64,000 bases of DNA, from positions 1 to 64,000 of the forward strand of contig CAMYIZ010000047.1 in NCBI GenBank assembly GCA_947258585.1. The letters run 5' to 3'. Positions 34,059-47,388 of the stretch are shown one piece after another. The number at the start of each line of letters is the position of its first letter. The stretch's first letter is position 1. This DNA comes from an uncultured Haliea sp. Lineage in GTDB: Bacteria > Pseudomonadota > Gammaproteobacteria > Pseudomonadales > Halieaceae. Both the position numbers and the translations under genes were made by a program. The notes below the pieces were generated by a model. It was not told where the DNA came from. It made no database searches and saw nothing but the letters and a program-made list of their open reading frames with translations.

Positions 34059-34619
34059 TCAATGGTGATCCGAATCAGTGGACCCACGGGCGGTCAAAAC
34101 CTGGTATTGCCCGGGCGACAAATCAGGAAGTCGCCGTAAGAAGGCCACCATGTTCCAGATGCGTTCATCGTCGTGTCCCGCCCCCCAGGCTGGCATGCCG
34201 GATGCCTTGATGCCGTGCTTGATGGTCCAGAAGCGATGCCGGGACTGGGCTTCCGGGTCGCCATGACCCGGTGCGGCCTGAGTTAGATTCGGCGGTGCCG
34301 GATAGAGACCCAGGGCAAAATCGCTCTCGGTTTTGCCCGGCTTGAGGTGGCAACTGACACACATGTCGTTGTAGTCGGCGCCTCCCGCCAGCAGGCGCTC
34401 GGGCGTACTCAGATTCTTCGGCACCTCGATACCGGCCGACGCCCTGGCGATGGAGCGCTCTCGCAGCGTTTCCAATGCCCAAAAGGTCAGCGCGGTATGG
34501 CGGTCATCCGCGCCCACAGGATAGAAGCCCGAGTAGATGAACGCCACGCCCGCCGCGACAGCCACGCCGGAAGCCACCGCGAGACATTTGATGCACGACA
34601 GGAACTTGGTAGATGGCAT
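34059..34619 (-). CDS. Membrane-anchored c-type cytochrome
   Basis: The 186-residue protein has an N-terminal signal anchor (CLAVASGVAVAAGVAFIYSGF) and one haem-binding motif CVSCH in NDMCVSCHLKPGKTESD. The axial Met is probably in IKASGMPAWGAGHDDERIW, as in class I cytochromes with the xMPxxG pattern. It lies between a copper-binding protein and copA, so it may pass electrons to or from the multicopper oxidase or Cu(II). That coupling is an inference from gene order; the fold assignment is firm. Start ATG 34619. Confidence 0.85.
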   Translation of the reverse strand: MPSTKFLSCIKCLAVASGVAVAAGVAFIYSGFYPVGADDRHTALTFWALETLRERSIARASAGIEVPKNLSTPERLLAGGADYNDMCVSCHLKPGKTESDFALGLYPAPPNLTQAAPGHGDPEAQSRHRFWTIKHGIKASGMPAWGAGHDDERIWNMVAFLRRLPDLSPGQYQVLTARGSTDSDHH

Positions 34620-34653
34620 ATTCCCTCCTGAATAAATAAATTCCGGCTATGGT

Positions 34654-34956
34654 TTACTCCTCGTGTTCGACCGGACTATTGGCGTTGCCGTTATCATGGT
34701 GCCGAGAGTGGTCGGCATGGGAATCCTCCGGCCCGGCCTCTTCCTGATGCATTTCCTCCTTGCATTTCTGCATCATGGCTTGCATGACCGGATCATCCCT
34801 GTCCATCTTGGAAGGATCCATAGTCTTCATCGCCGCACACTCCGGTTTTTCGGCCTCCTTCATGTGCTTTTCAGGCTCATGTGCCTGAGCGGAAAAGCCC
34901 AGTAAAAGCGTCGGCACAGCCAAGGAAACCTGCCAACAGAGAACTTTGCGTTTCAT
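34654..34956 (-). CDS. Small periplasmic His/Met-rich copper-binding protein
   Basis: The 100-residue product has a signal peptide (MKRKVLCWQVSLAVPTLLLG to AQA). The mature part contains Met and Cys (ECAAMKTMDPSKMDRDD, MQAMMQKCKEEMHQEE) and a His-rich tail (HADHSRHHDNGN). This composition fits a copper-buffering role. It is the first gene of the minus-strand cop operon. GAGGAG stands before ATG 34956, and the copper box at 35055-35070 is about 100 bp upstream. Confidence 0.72.
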   Translation of the reverse strand: MKRKVLCWQVSLAVPTLLLGFSAQAHEPEKHMKEAEKPECAAMKTMDPSKMDRDDPVMQAMMQKCKEEMHQEEAGPEDSHADHSRHHDNGNANSPVEHEE

Positions 34957-35054
34957 GGTCTACTCCTCGAGCATGTAAATATGATGGGCGACTTGCCAGC
35001 ATCAGAAACACAATCAACGTAACCAACAAGCTCTGTCTGTCAGATGACCCTTAC

Positions 35055-35070
35055 ATTACAATGTTGTAAT
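35055..35070. promoter_or_regulatory. Copper box between copRS and the cop operon
   Basis: ATTACA (35055-35060) and TGTAAT (35065-35070) form an inverted repeat with spacer ATGT, the same ATTACA-N4-TGTAAT pattern as in front of the cus operon. It lies 77 bp before copR and about 100 bp before the first cop gene on the minus strand. A single CopR-binding site could thus control both directions. A possible -10 box, TAATAC at 35114-35119, lies before copR. Confidence 0.65.
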
Positions 35071-35138
35071 CATGGAGTAATCTTGCCGTTGGGTGCGGCC
35101 CGCTAGACTGGACTAATACGGATCTGGAGCGATGCATT

Positions 35139-35831
35139 ATGCGACTGCTGGTGGTAGAGGACGAAGTCAAGACAGGCGACTATCTCCGTCAGGGTCTGGC
35201 CGAAGCCGGGTTTTTGATCGCTCTCGCACGCAATGGCCTAGACGGCCATCATCTGGCCATGACCGAAACCTTCGACCTGATCATTCTGGACGTCATGCTG
35301 CCGGATGTGGATGGCTGGCGCATCGCGCAATCACTGCGCGAAGCGGGCCGGCAGACACCGATGCTCTTTTTGACCGCCCGCAACAGCGTGGATGACCGGG
35401 TCAAGGGCCTGGAACTCGGTGCCGACGATTATCTGGTCAAGCCGTTTGCATTTGCCGAACTGTTGGCCCGAATACGGACCCTACTGCGCCGCAGCGCCAC
35501 ACCCACCTTGTCGGAGCAGCTCCACGTTGCCAATCTTACCCTCGATCTGCCCAAACACCGCGTCACACGCGCAGGCAGGAAAATCAATCTCAGCCACAAG
35601 GAGTTTTCTCTTTTGGAGCTGTTGGCCCGTCGCCGCGGTGAGGTACTCCCTCGCTCGCTGATCGCCTCCCAGGTATGGGACATGAACTTTGATTCCGACA
35701 CCAATGTGATCGATGTAGCGATTCGCCGACTACGAGCCAAAATTGACGACGATTTCGAGCCCAAGCTGATTCACACCGTCCGGGGCATGGGGTACAAGCT
35801 TGACGTGGAAAGCGACGATGAAACACCCTAA
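35139..35831 (+). CDS. copR: CopR/CusR-family response regulator
   Basis: The 230-residue OmpR/PhoB-type regulator has a receiver domain with phospho-acceptor Asp in [14 protein letters not shown] (about residue 51), the switch Thr in LFLTARNS and Lys in [10 protein letters not shown] winged helix domain follows ([18 protein letters not shown] and [16 protein letters not shown]). It matches CopR/CusR of copper resistance systems. It is preceded by GGAG and the copper box, and the following kinase gene overlaps its end by 14 bases. It probably activates cop and cus promoters. Confidence 0.92.
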   Translation: MRLLVVEDEVKTGDYLRQGLAEAGFLIALARNGLDGHHLAMTETFDLIILDVMLPDVDGWRIAQSLREAGRQTPMLFLTARNSVDDRVKGLELGADDYLVKPFAFAELLARIRTLLRRSATPTLSEQLHVANLTLDLPKHRVTRAGRKINLSHKEFSLLELLARRRGEVLPRSLIASQVWDMNFDSDTNVIDVAIRRLRAKIDDDFEPKLIHTVRGMGYKLDVESDDETP

Positions 35832-37239
35832 TCGGCAACCCTTTCGACAGCTTTTTCGGCAAGCATTGTCCCTGGCCGCCCGGGTAATGGTATTCGTCGG
35901 GCTGGCCATCGGACTCAGCCTCGTCCTGATCGGAAACCTGGTGCTCAATGCCGTCGAGCGCCACTTCGCCGAACAGGATGCCGGCGAACTGGCAGTGATG
36001 ACCGAATCCGTGGTCAACGCCCTGCAGAATGCCGGCGATGACCCAGCGCGACGGCACGAGGCCCTCTCCAATGCCATATCGGGGCATCACGGAGTCTATT
36101 TTCAAGTACGGGGTCCGCAAGACGAGGTTATCTACGGCACTCCGGGAGCTAACCTGTCACGGGCTAAAAATATCCTCACCCCAGTGTCTGAGATTCACGC
36201 GCGCAACCTTCGAACCTGGCCTGAGAACGACAATACCTTCCGAGGCGTACTCACGCAGAATGACATCATGGGCCGGAGCTACTCAGTCACTACTGCCATT
36301 GATATCGGCTTTCACCTGCGGTTTTTGGACAGGTTCCGGCAAAGTCTGTGGCTGATCATGGGCCTTGCCGGCATCATGACCCTGCTGGCGGCTTGGTATG
36401 GCGTGCATCAGGCCCATGCTCCTTTGCGCGGGCTCTCCGACAGAATGGGAGACATTCAGGCCGACCGGCTGCACGTGCGCCTTGATCCTTCCTTGGTCCC
36501 ATCGGAATTAGAGGGCCTGGTCACCGCGTTCAATCACATGATCGGCCGTCTGGAGGGCAGTTTTACCCGCCTGTCACATTTTTCCGCAGATATCGCCCAC
36601 GAGTTGCGCACCCCACTTACCAACCTCATTACCCAGACTCAGGTCGGTCTGGGCAAGCCCAGAGCACCCGAGGAATACCGTGAACTCCTCTATTCCAACC
36701 TGGAGGAACAGGAGCGTCTGGCCAAGATGGTCAATGACATGCTGTGGCTGGCCCAGAGTGACCATGGCCTGCTCAAGCCTGCACAGGTTCCGCTAAATCT
36801 GAACACTGAGGTCAATGAACTATTCGATTTTTTCGAAGCACTGGCTGAGGAGGATCAAGTCCGTCTGCAATTGGATGGTCAGCCACTGATCATCCAGGGT
36901 GATCGCGCCATGCTGCGGCGAGCAATTTCCAACCTGCTGTCCAATGCCATCCGTCACACATCGCGGGGTGAAAAAGTGCTGGTACAGTTGGCCAAGTTCT
37001 CGGACCACGAGGTATCTCTGAGTGTGCAAAACCCGGGGCCAGAGATACCCGCCGAGCACCTCTCCAAAATTTTCGACCGCTTTTACCGTGTCGATCCATC
37101 CAGGGCACGACAAAGCGAAGGCGCTGGACTTGGTCTCGCCATTGTCCGGTCCATAGTTGAGATCCACGGTGGTCGCGTGGAGGCGGCCTCGGCCCGGAAT
37201 GAAACCACGTTTACGCTCTTTTTCCCCGACACGACCTGA
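35818..37239 (+). CDS. copS: CopS/CusS-family heavy-metal sensor histidine kinase
   Basis: The 473-residue kinase has a membrane segment near residues 20-45, a periplasmic sensor loop and a second segment ([17 protein letters not shown]), then a HAMP domain. The H box [19 protein letters not shown] (phospho-acceptor His), N box [15 protein letters not shown] and G boxes ([19 protein letters not shown]) are complete. It belongs to the CusS/CopS group. The ATG at 35818 overlaps the end of copR by 14 bases, indicating coupling. It should sense periplasmic copper and phosphorylate CopR. Confidence 0.9.
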   Translation: MKHPNRQPFRQLFRQALSLAARVMVFVGLAIGLSLVLIGNLVLNAVERHFAEQDAGELAVMTESVVNALQNAGDDPARRHEALSNAISGHHGVYFQVRGPQDEVIYGTPGANLSRAKNILTPVSEIHARNLRTWPENDNTFRGVLTQNDIMGRSYSVTTAIDIGFHLRFLDRFRQSLWLIMGLAGIMTLLAAWYGVHQAHAPLRGLSDRMGDIQADRLHVRLDPSLVPSELEGLVTAFNHMIGRLEGSFTRLSHFSADIAHELRTPLTNLITQTQVGLGKPRAPEEYRELLYSNLEEQERLAKMVNDMLWLAQSDHGLLKPAQVPLNLNTEVNELFDFFEALAEEDQVRLQLDGQPLIIQGDRAMLRRAISNLLSNAIRHTSRGEKVLVQLAKFSDHEVSLSVQNPGPEIPAEHLSKIFDRFYRVDPSRARQSEGAGLGLAIVRSIVEIHGGRVEAASARNETTFTLFFPDTT

Positions 37240-37435
37240 ACCTTTCTCCGAAGCGACTGACAAGATCAAGGCCGGTATTAGTTTGAGTCGCCCCGGGATT
37301 GTCGGAGGCTCCAAACCTTGGATTTTACGGAATCATCTCGCTTGTTCCGGTCGAAGTCATAACGGATTCTGCTACAATCATTGATGAAGTCGTACAGCAG
37401 TTAACAGCCAAACTTGGCGTAAATGTTAAAGTCAT
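37240..37435. other. Non-coding stretch after copS
   Basis: About 200 bp of low-information sequence separates copS from a series of gene fossils that runs to 39,320. No hairpin with T-run or coding homology was recognised in it. Confidence 0.4.
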
Positions 37436-37655
37436 TCACTCGAGTGAACACCGGTCTATCCGGTAACCCGACGCATCGATGAGCAACAGGGCGGGTACGG
37501 CAAAGATACCCCAGCGGATGGCCTGTAGCGGCTCATGCAGAACGTCGATCTCGCTGATAGTGGTCTCGTCGAGACCTCTGGCGTCGAGGGTTGCCGTCAG
37601 GTTGCGATAGGCACGGCGTGAACTCGGGGAAAATGAGTAAGCGAACTGTCGCGCT
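37436..37655 (-). pseudogene. Thioredoxin-fold/KaiB-like domain remnant
   Basis: The minus-strand frame without start codon reads RLLIFSPSSRRAYRNLTATL, then ISEIDVLHEPLQAIRWGIFA and VPALLLIDASG. The order strand-helix-strand with a VPALLL turn before a Gly resembles thioredoxin-like or KaiB-like proteins; a CxxC is absent (SPSS stands at that place). It has no plausible start and its first part is lost. It lies between copS and the arsenite-transporter remnant, in a region where every gene is broken. Confidence 0.35.
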
Positions 37656-37877
37656 GTTGGCTACCCTGGGTATGCTTGCGATTCACTGGTCGAGCCCCCT
37701 CTGGTCATGATTCCAGTGTCGCAGGATACTGTGCTCGTGACGGTCAGCCTCGTCATTGACTTCCGCCTCGCGCCCCGACTGTTTGTTGCCTGCTAGACTT
37801 CATGCAGAGACATAGATCCCTGCGAATCGTGTATCGAGCAGCGATCGCCTTGTTGCCACGTAGCTGAAACCACCACC

Positions 37878-38662
37878 TGACAACAGCGTTTCGCGACCGC
37901 CACTTCTTCGCCGCGCTGTTGCTGGGCAATTTTGTCCTAGTGCCGCTGGTCATTGGTGGCCTGCTGCTTTTGCTGCCGGACATTCCCGCCATCCGGCTCG
38001 GCGTGTTGCTGATACTACTGGTGTCTTGTACTGAGTGGTTCCTCAGTTTCAGCCGCCTGGCCCGCGGCGATAGCGCCCGCGCCATTGCCGCCGCGCACGT
38101 GCCGGTGTTAGCGCAGCTCGCACTGCTGCCAATTTATATCTGGTTGTTCATGGGCGAACTGGCCATTGAACTCACACTCGGCAGCCATCTGCTGCCCGCA
38201 TTTTTCGGTTTGATTATCACGCCTCTGGTGCTGGCCTGGCTCACCGAGCGCTTGGCAGAAAAGCATCCGCCAGCCAAGGCCCTTGTCAGCGGGCTTGGAT
38301 GGTTGCCGGTCCCATTGCTTGACCTGGTGGTTTTCCTAATTGCCAGCTCCCAGGCCAGTCTCGCTATCGACGAGGGCGCGACACTGTGGCCGGCACTGCT
38401 GGTCTTTCTGCTTTACCTGGCGCTCGCCGCGACAATCGGGAAATACCTCAGTCGGATATTCGGATTGACCGCAGCGGCTGGCCGCACCCTCATCTTCAGC
38501 TTTAGTACCCGCAACTCCTTCGTCATGCTGCCGCTGGCGCTGTCACTGCCGGAGCCCTGGCGTGCCGCTATCGTTGTCATCGTCTCCCAATCCCTGGTCG
38601 AGTTGTTCGGCATGGTCGCGTATCTGTGCTGGCTGCCGCGCCTGATCAGTAATTCCGACTGA
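37878..38662 (+). pseudogene. Arsenite/bile-acid-symporter-family permease, 5'-truncated
   Basis: Homology begins near 37878 (TAFRDRHFFAALLLGNFVL), where a start codon is missing; the first in-frame start candidate is TTG 37919. The rest has seven hydrophobic segments and LIFSFSTRNSFVMLPLALSL, SLVELFGMVAYLCWLPRL, typical of the arsenic-resistance branch of the bile acid:sodium symporter superfamily (ACR3-like). About the first 80-100 residues of a usual protein are absent. It is probably inactive. A neighbouring arsR or arsC was not found. Confidence 0.65.
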
Positions 38663-38677
38663 GCCGGGAGCGCAGCC

Positions 38678-39412
<735 letters not shown>

Positions 39413-39760
39413 ATGATTAAACGCTGTTTCATAGTCGCAATGACGCTGTTGATTGCTTTGCAGTCAGTGGCGTCTATTGCCTATGAGGCACAGCCGCACA
39501 ACCCCGCAATGCCACATTATGATGAGCATTCACACGAATCAGCGGATTTTAAAAGCGAAAACCAGACAACCAAGTCGTCTCCCGACAGCCCCAGTCATCC
39601 AGCGGACCATTGCCATCACAGCCATAGCTGCTTTCACATGGTGTTGCTGGGAATCCTCACAGACATTTCCGGCGTGACTGCGGGAATAGTACTGTCCGAC
39701 TACCAAGCCAACTTCACCACCGGGGTTCAATCCTCCCTTTTCCGCCCTCCCATTTCCTGA
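39413..39760 (+). CDS. czcI: CzcI-like small periplasmic protein
   Basis: The 115-residue protein has a signal peptide (MIKRCFIVAMTLLIALQSVASIA) and a His-rich middle (HYDEHSHESAD, HPADHCHHSHSCFHM). CzcI-type proteins precede czcCBA in other bacteria and have the same signal-plus-HxxCxxCH layout; their role is proposed to be regulatory. The start at ATG 39413 was chosen because it precedes the signal peptide; the longer frame covers merA antisense. It lies 63 bp upstream of czcC. Confidence 0.65.
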   Translation: MIKRCFIVAMTLLIALQSVASIAYEAQPHNPAMPHYDEHSHESADFKSENQTTKSSPDSPSHPADHCHHSHSCFHMVLLGILTDISGVTAGIVLSDYQANFTTGVQSSLFRPPIS

Positions 39761-39823
39761 GCCTGCGAATACCCTCCCCACCCGGGGAACAACTGTCATT
39801 TAGACTTTTGTAGGAGCAGCCTC

Positions 39824-41134
39824 ATGCTTTTCAGAATGCCCATGAAAAATGGGCGGCGCGCAATGCCGTGCCACTCCATTATCCATGCCTTTTGTCTTCT
39901 AGCGCTGGCATTCGGTTCCGCCCTTGCACACGCCGGGGAGAAACCGCTCACTCTGTCCAAAGCTCTCTCGCGGGCCATGGCACAAAACCCTGGCCTCCAG
40001 GTCTTCGATTTTCGCCTTCAGGGTCTTGATGGCCGCCGCATCACGGCAGATCAAAATCCTGCCCTGGAGGCCGGACTGGAAGTGGAAGACTTCCTCGGCA
40101 GCGACAACCTGCAAGGAGTTGACGGGGCGGAGTACACCCTGTCCCTGTCATCGATCCTCGAACTTGGCGGCAAGCGTCGGGCGCGAGTCAGCGTCGTTGA
40201 CTCACGATACGGGCGGGTCGAGGCTGAGCGCCGGGCCGAGACTCTGGATCTCTTGGGACAGGTGACCCAGCGCTTTGTCGCCACCCTGGCCCTGCAGGAA
40301 AAACTCGAACTGGCCTCTGAAGCCGTGGCGCTGGCCGAGGCCACCCTCGAGATCGTCACCCGACGTGCCGACCGGGGGGCGACTCCCCAGGCCGAGGTCA
40401 TGCGCGCCAAGGCCGCGCTCACCCGGAGTCGTATTCAGCAGTCCCGTCTGCGAGCCGCATACGAGAGCCGGAAAATGGCTCTGGCTTCCCTGTGGGGCGA
40501 CACCAGCCCGGACTTTCAGATTCTGGAAGGCGATCTGTTCCAGTTTGACTCCTCCGACGACTTCGATGCCCTGTACCAGCGGGTCAGCGACAGCCCCGCC
40601 ATTCAAATCTACGCCAGCGAACAGCGTATCCGTGAAGCGGAGATTCAGCTGGCGCGCAGCCAGTCCGAGAGCGACATCCGTTGGCAGGTGGGCGTCCGGC
40701 GCTTCGAAGAGACGGATGACACCGCCTTGACCGCTGGTTTCTCAGTGCCGCTCTTCTCCGGACGGCGTAATCGCGGCGAGGTGCAGGCCGCTCTGGCGGC
40801 GCGGGATGAGGTCCAATTCCGCAGGGAGGATACCCTGCTGCGCCTCCATTCGCGCCTGTTCGACGCCTACCACTTGCGGCAACAAAACATCGAGACTGTT
40901 GAGCGAATCCGCGGCCAAATGCTTCCCGACCTAACCGAGGCACTCACTCAGACCCGCGACGCCTACGAAGGTGGCCGCTACAGCTATGTGGAATGGACCG
41001 CCGCCCAGCGGGAGCTGCTCTCAGCACAGCAGGCACTGGTCGACGCTGCCACCACGGCCCTGCTCAACCAGGCTTTGATCGAACAACTTACGGCGCAGCC
41101 ACTCGCCACTGTCCCGGGCGCCCCGACGCGCTAA
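39824..41134 (+). CDS. czcC: CzcC-like outer-membrane factor
   Basis: The 436-residue TolC-family protein (ATG 39824; ATG 39842 is also possible) has a signal peptide ending near ALAHAGE, then KALSRAMAQNPGLQVFDFRL and a second repeat with ATPQAEVMRAKAALTRSRIQ and YSYVEWTAAQRELLSAQQAL. It forms the outer-membrane exit of a heavy-metal efflux complex. It lies 23 bp before czcB. Zn/Co/Cd specificity is assigned from the neighbouring pump. Confidence 0.85.
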   Translation: MLFRMPMKNGRRAMPCHSIIHAFCLLALAFGSALAHAGEKPLTLSKALSRAMAQNPGLQVFDFRLQGLDGRRITADQNPALEAGLEVEDFLGSDNLQGVDGAEYTLSLSSILELGGKRRARVSVVDSRYGRVEAERRAETLDLLGQVTQRFVATLALQEKLELASEAVALAEATLEIVTRRADRGATPQAEVMRAKAALTRSRIQQSRLRAAYESRKMALASLWGDTSPDFQILEGDLFQFDSSDDFDALYQRVSDSPAIQIYASEQRIREAEIQLARSQSESDIRWQVGVRRFEETDDTALTAGFSVPLFSGRRNRGEVQAALAARDEVQFRREDTLLRLHSRLFDAYHLRQQNIETVERIRGQMLPDLTEALTQTRDAYEGGRYSYVEWTAAQRELLSAQQALVDAATTALLNQALIEQLTAQPLATVPGAPTR

Positions 41135-41157
41135 CCCACGAATTCAGGATTCAAACC

Positions 41158-45533
<4,376 letters not shown>

Positions 45534-45542
45534 CCCCGGCGC

Positions 45543-45574
45543 CATCATGGGGAGGCCTCTCCCCATGATGTTTT
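45543..45574 (+). terminator. Rho-independent terminator after czcA
   Basis: CATCATGGGGAG (45543-45554) pairs perfectly with CTCCCCATGATG (45559-45570) around GCCT, followed by TTTT at 45571-45574. It ends the czcICBA transcript 10 bp after the stop codon. Confidence 0.85.
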
Positions 45575-45613
45575 CGACATTCGTTGATTGCCATATACAC
45601 TTTGGAAAAGATT

Positions 45614-45805
45614 ATGAGTGATTCACCCAAGCAGCGAAAAGATGACTCGAAGGAGGCTCCACCCTTTAGAACACATCGCATCCACGCCATTAACAGCGAA
45701 TGGTATTTTTTAACCCGTGAAGGTCAAAACATCGGGCCGTTTGCGACCAATGAAGCAGCAGAAGCAGGCTTGGCGGAATTCCTGAAAACTGTCAAAAAAG
45801 GATGA
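45614..45805 (+). CDS. DUF6316-family small protein
   Basis: The 63-residue protein contains RTHRIHAINSEWYFLTREG and FATNEAAEAGLAEFLKTV, the DUF6316 pattern of small soluble proteins found in marine gammaproteobacteria. Start at ATG 45614, ten codons after an upstream ATG in the frame (45584), fits the family better. Function is unknown. It follows the czcA terminator, so it has its own promoter. It lies 112 bp before the CDF gene. Confidence 0.7.
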   Translation: MSDSPKQRKDDSKEAPPFRTHRIHAINSEWYFLTREGQNIGPFATNEAAEAGLAEFLKTVKKG

Positions 45806-45917
45806 GTAAACAATGGCCCAACATCCACAAAGTCGCCAAGGCACAGTCGACCAGGCACAGAGTAAGTTAAATACAGCAGATGTTTTTTTATAAATAGCCA
45901 CCAACAAGGTTAACCCA

Positions 45918-46826
45918 ATGAGTCACGACCATGTGCATATGACCCCTGAGATCAAGGATAAACGCGTTGCTATCGCCATCTGGGCGAACGGGATCCTGAC
46001 CTTGGCTCAGATTGGGGGAGGTATCTTCGCCGGCAGTCTAGCCCTTATCGCCGACGCCTTGCATAATTTTTCAGACATGGCATCACTCGTCATCGCGTTC
46101 GCGGCGCAAAAAATTGCGCGCCGCCCGGCTGACGCAAAGATGACCTTTGGTTACGGACGCATTGAAATCGTTGCAGCCCTCATCAACTACACTACCTTGA
46201 TTATTATCGGGTTCTACCTGATTTACGAAGGTGGCATGCGGATAATCGATCCTCCAGAGGTAAAGGGCTGGTGGGTCGTCTGGCTTGGTGGTATCGCCTT
46301 GGCCGTGGACGCATTGACAGCGTTGCTCACCTATTCGATGCAAAAAGACAGCGTCAACATCCGCGCACTGTTTCTTCACAATCTGTCGGACGCACTCGCG
46401 TCGGTCGCCGTGGTCATTGGCGGGACCCTTATTTTACTCTACGACATGCGCTGGGTTGATCCTGCAATCACCATCGGCATCGCGGGCTACATTCTCTACC
46501 TGGGCCTGACGGAAATCGGCGGCACCATCAGAACACTCATGCTGGGTAGCCCTGTGGACATCGATACCGATTCCGTCATTTTTACCCTCTCCAGCATCGA
46601 AGGCGTTATCGACCTTCACCATGTGCATTTTTGGCAGATGGGCGAACACGATGCCTCGCTGGAGGCCCATGTGATTATCGAGGAAAGCGCATGGGATCAG
46701 CTTGAGAATATCAAGTACAGGATAAAACAGGCTCTGGCGCAGGAATTCAACATCAGCCATTCAACACTGGAATTCGAGCATTTGGACCACGGGCACAAGG
46801 ATGCCCACACCTATGGGCATGGTTGA
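45918..46826 (+). CDS. CDF-family cation exporter (CzcD/ZitB-like)
   Basis: The 302-residue protein begins MSHDHVHMTPEIKDKRVAIA with a His-rich N-terminus. Six membrane helices follow with the metal site SLALIADALHNFSDMASLVI (HxxxD) in TM2 and HNLSDALASVAVVIGG in TM5. The C-terminal domain has DLHHVHFWQMG and ends with His-rich HLDHGHKDAHTYGHG. Such proteins exchange Zn, Co or Cd for protons. It is the last gene of the island before the structured RNA and the tRNA. Confidence 0.9.
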   Translation: MSHDHVHMTPEIKDKRVAIAIWANGILTLAQIGGGIFAGSLALIADALHNFSDMASLVIAFAAQKIARRPADAKMTFGYGRIEIVAALINYTTLIIIGFYLIYEGGMRIIDPPEVKGWWVVWLGGIALAVDALTALLTYSMQKDSVNIRALFLHNLSDALASVAVVIGGTLILLYDMRWVDPAITIGIAGYILYLGLTEIGGTIRTLMLGSPVDIDTDSVIFTLSSIEGVIDLHHVHFWQMGEHDASLEAHVIIEESAWDQLENIKYRIKQALAQEFNISHSTLEFEHLDHGHKDAHTYGHG

Positions 46827-46849
46827 CAGAAACATTCTCCCTAAGCACC

Positions 46850-47055
46850 GGCAAGGACGGAGCCGTTTTAGAACCGCCCGTGGAAGTGGGGTAGAACCCC
46901 CTGTATTCGGGTCACCCTCTAGGTAGAGTTTGGTAACTCATCAACAGACCGGCTCCGAGACCTCGAGTGGCCGTGGGGATTTACGGCGGTAGTAGCGAAG
47001 CGGCTTGTTCAAACCGGATTACTACCTCGTCTGGTGCAAACATTGGACCGAGTCG
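46850..47055 (+). ncRNA. Structured RNA, HEARO / IscB omega-RNA-like, standalone
   Basis: The sequence contains no gene but several helices: CGGAGCCG (46858-46865) with CGGCTCCG (46950-46957) as an outer closing stem, GGGG-TAGAA-CCCC (46888-46900), GAGTT-TGGT-AACTC (46926-46939) and GGTAGTA (46988-46994) with TACTACC (47020-47026). Between them lie unpaired purine-rich joints (GAACCGCCCGTGGAAG, GCGAAGCGGCTTGTTCAAA). This compact arrangement reminds me of HEARO RNAs, the guide-scaffold RNAs of the IscB nucleases, which also occur without a nuclease gene. No IscB or TnpB is seen in the window. The structure is supported; the family name is recollection and unconfirmed. Confidence 0.5.
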
Positions 47056-47182
47056 TATGATTGGGCGGTCAGTGGTGAGAACATCGTACCGCAAGGGGCA
47101 GGAAAGCACCATTTTCAGGTGATATGGTTTTTTGTAGGGTATTTTAATTTTATTCTATAAGTGATTGTTTTATATAAACTAT

Positions 47183-47270
47183 TGGTGCCCGGGACCGGAA
47201 TCGAACCGGTACGATCGCAATGATCGGGAGATTTTAAGTCTCCTGTGTCTACCAATTTCACCACCCGGGC
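47183..47270 (-). tRNA. tRNA-Leu (anticodon UAA)
   Basis: On the minus strand a complete cloverleaf runs from GCCCGGG (47270) to its partner CCCGGGC with discriminator A and an encoded CCA at 47183-47185. The anticodon stem GGAGA/TCTCC encloses CTTAAAA with anticodon TAA. The T arm is ACCGG-TTCGATT-CCGGT, and a long variable arm, as in leucine tRNAs, is present. Its 3' end points toward the metal island, so it is a good candidate attachment site for the element at left. Confidence 0.95.
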
Positions 47271-47388
47271 ATGTTGGGAGGGCGCCAGATCCGGAGCCGC
47301 GGCATGATAGCACACCGCTTCCGATGAACAAGTTGCGCTGTCGTCGCGTGATACACTGCGGACAACTGATTTCTGCGGTGTGGTGGAC

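Noticed and set aside
46801-46820. Hairpin ATGCCC/GGGCAT as terminator of the CDF gene
   Set aside because: It lies inside the coding end and has no T-run.
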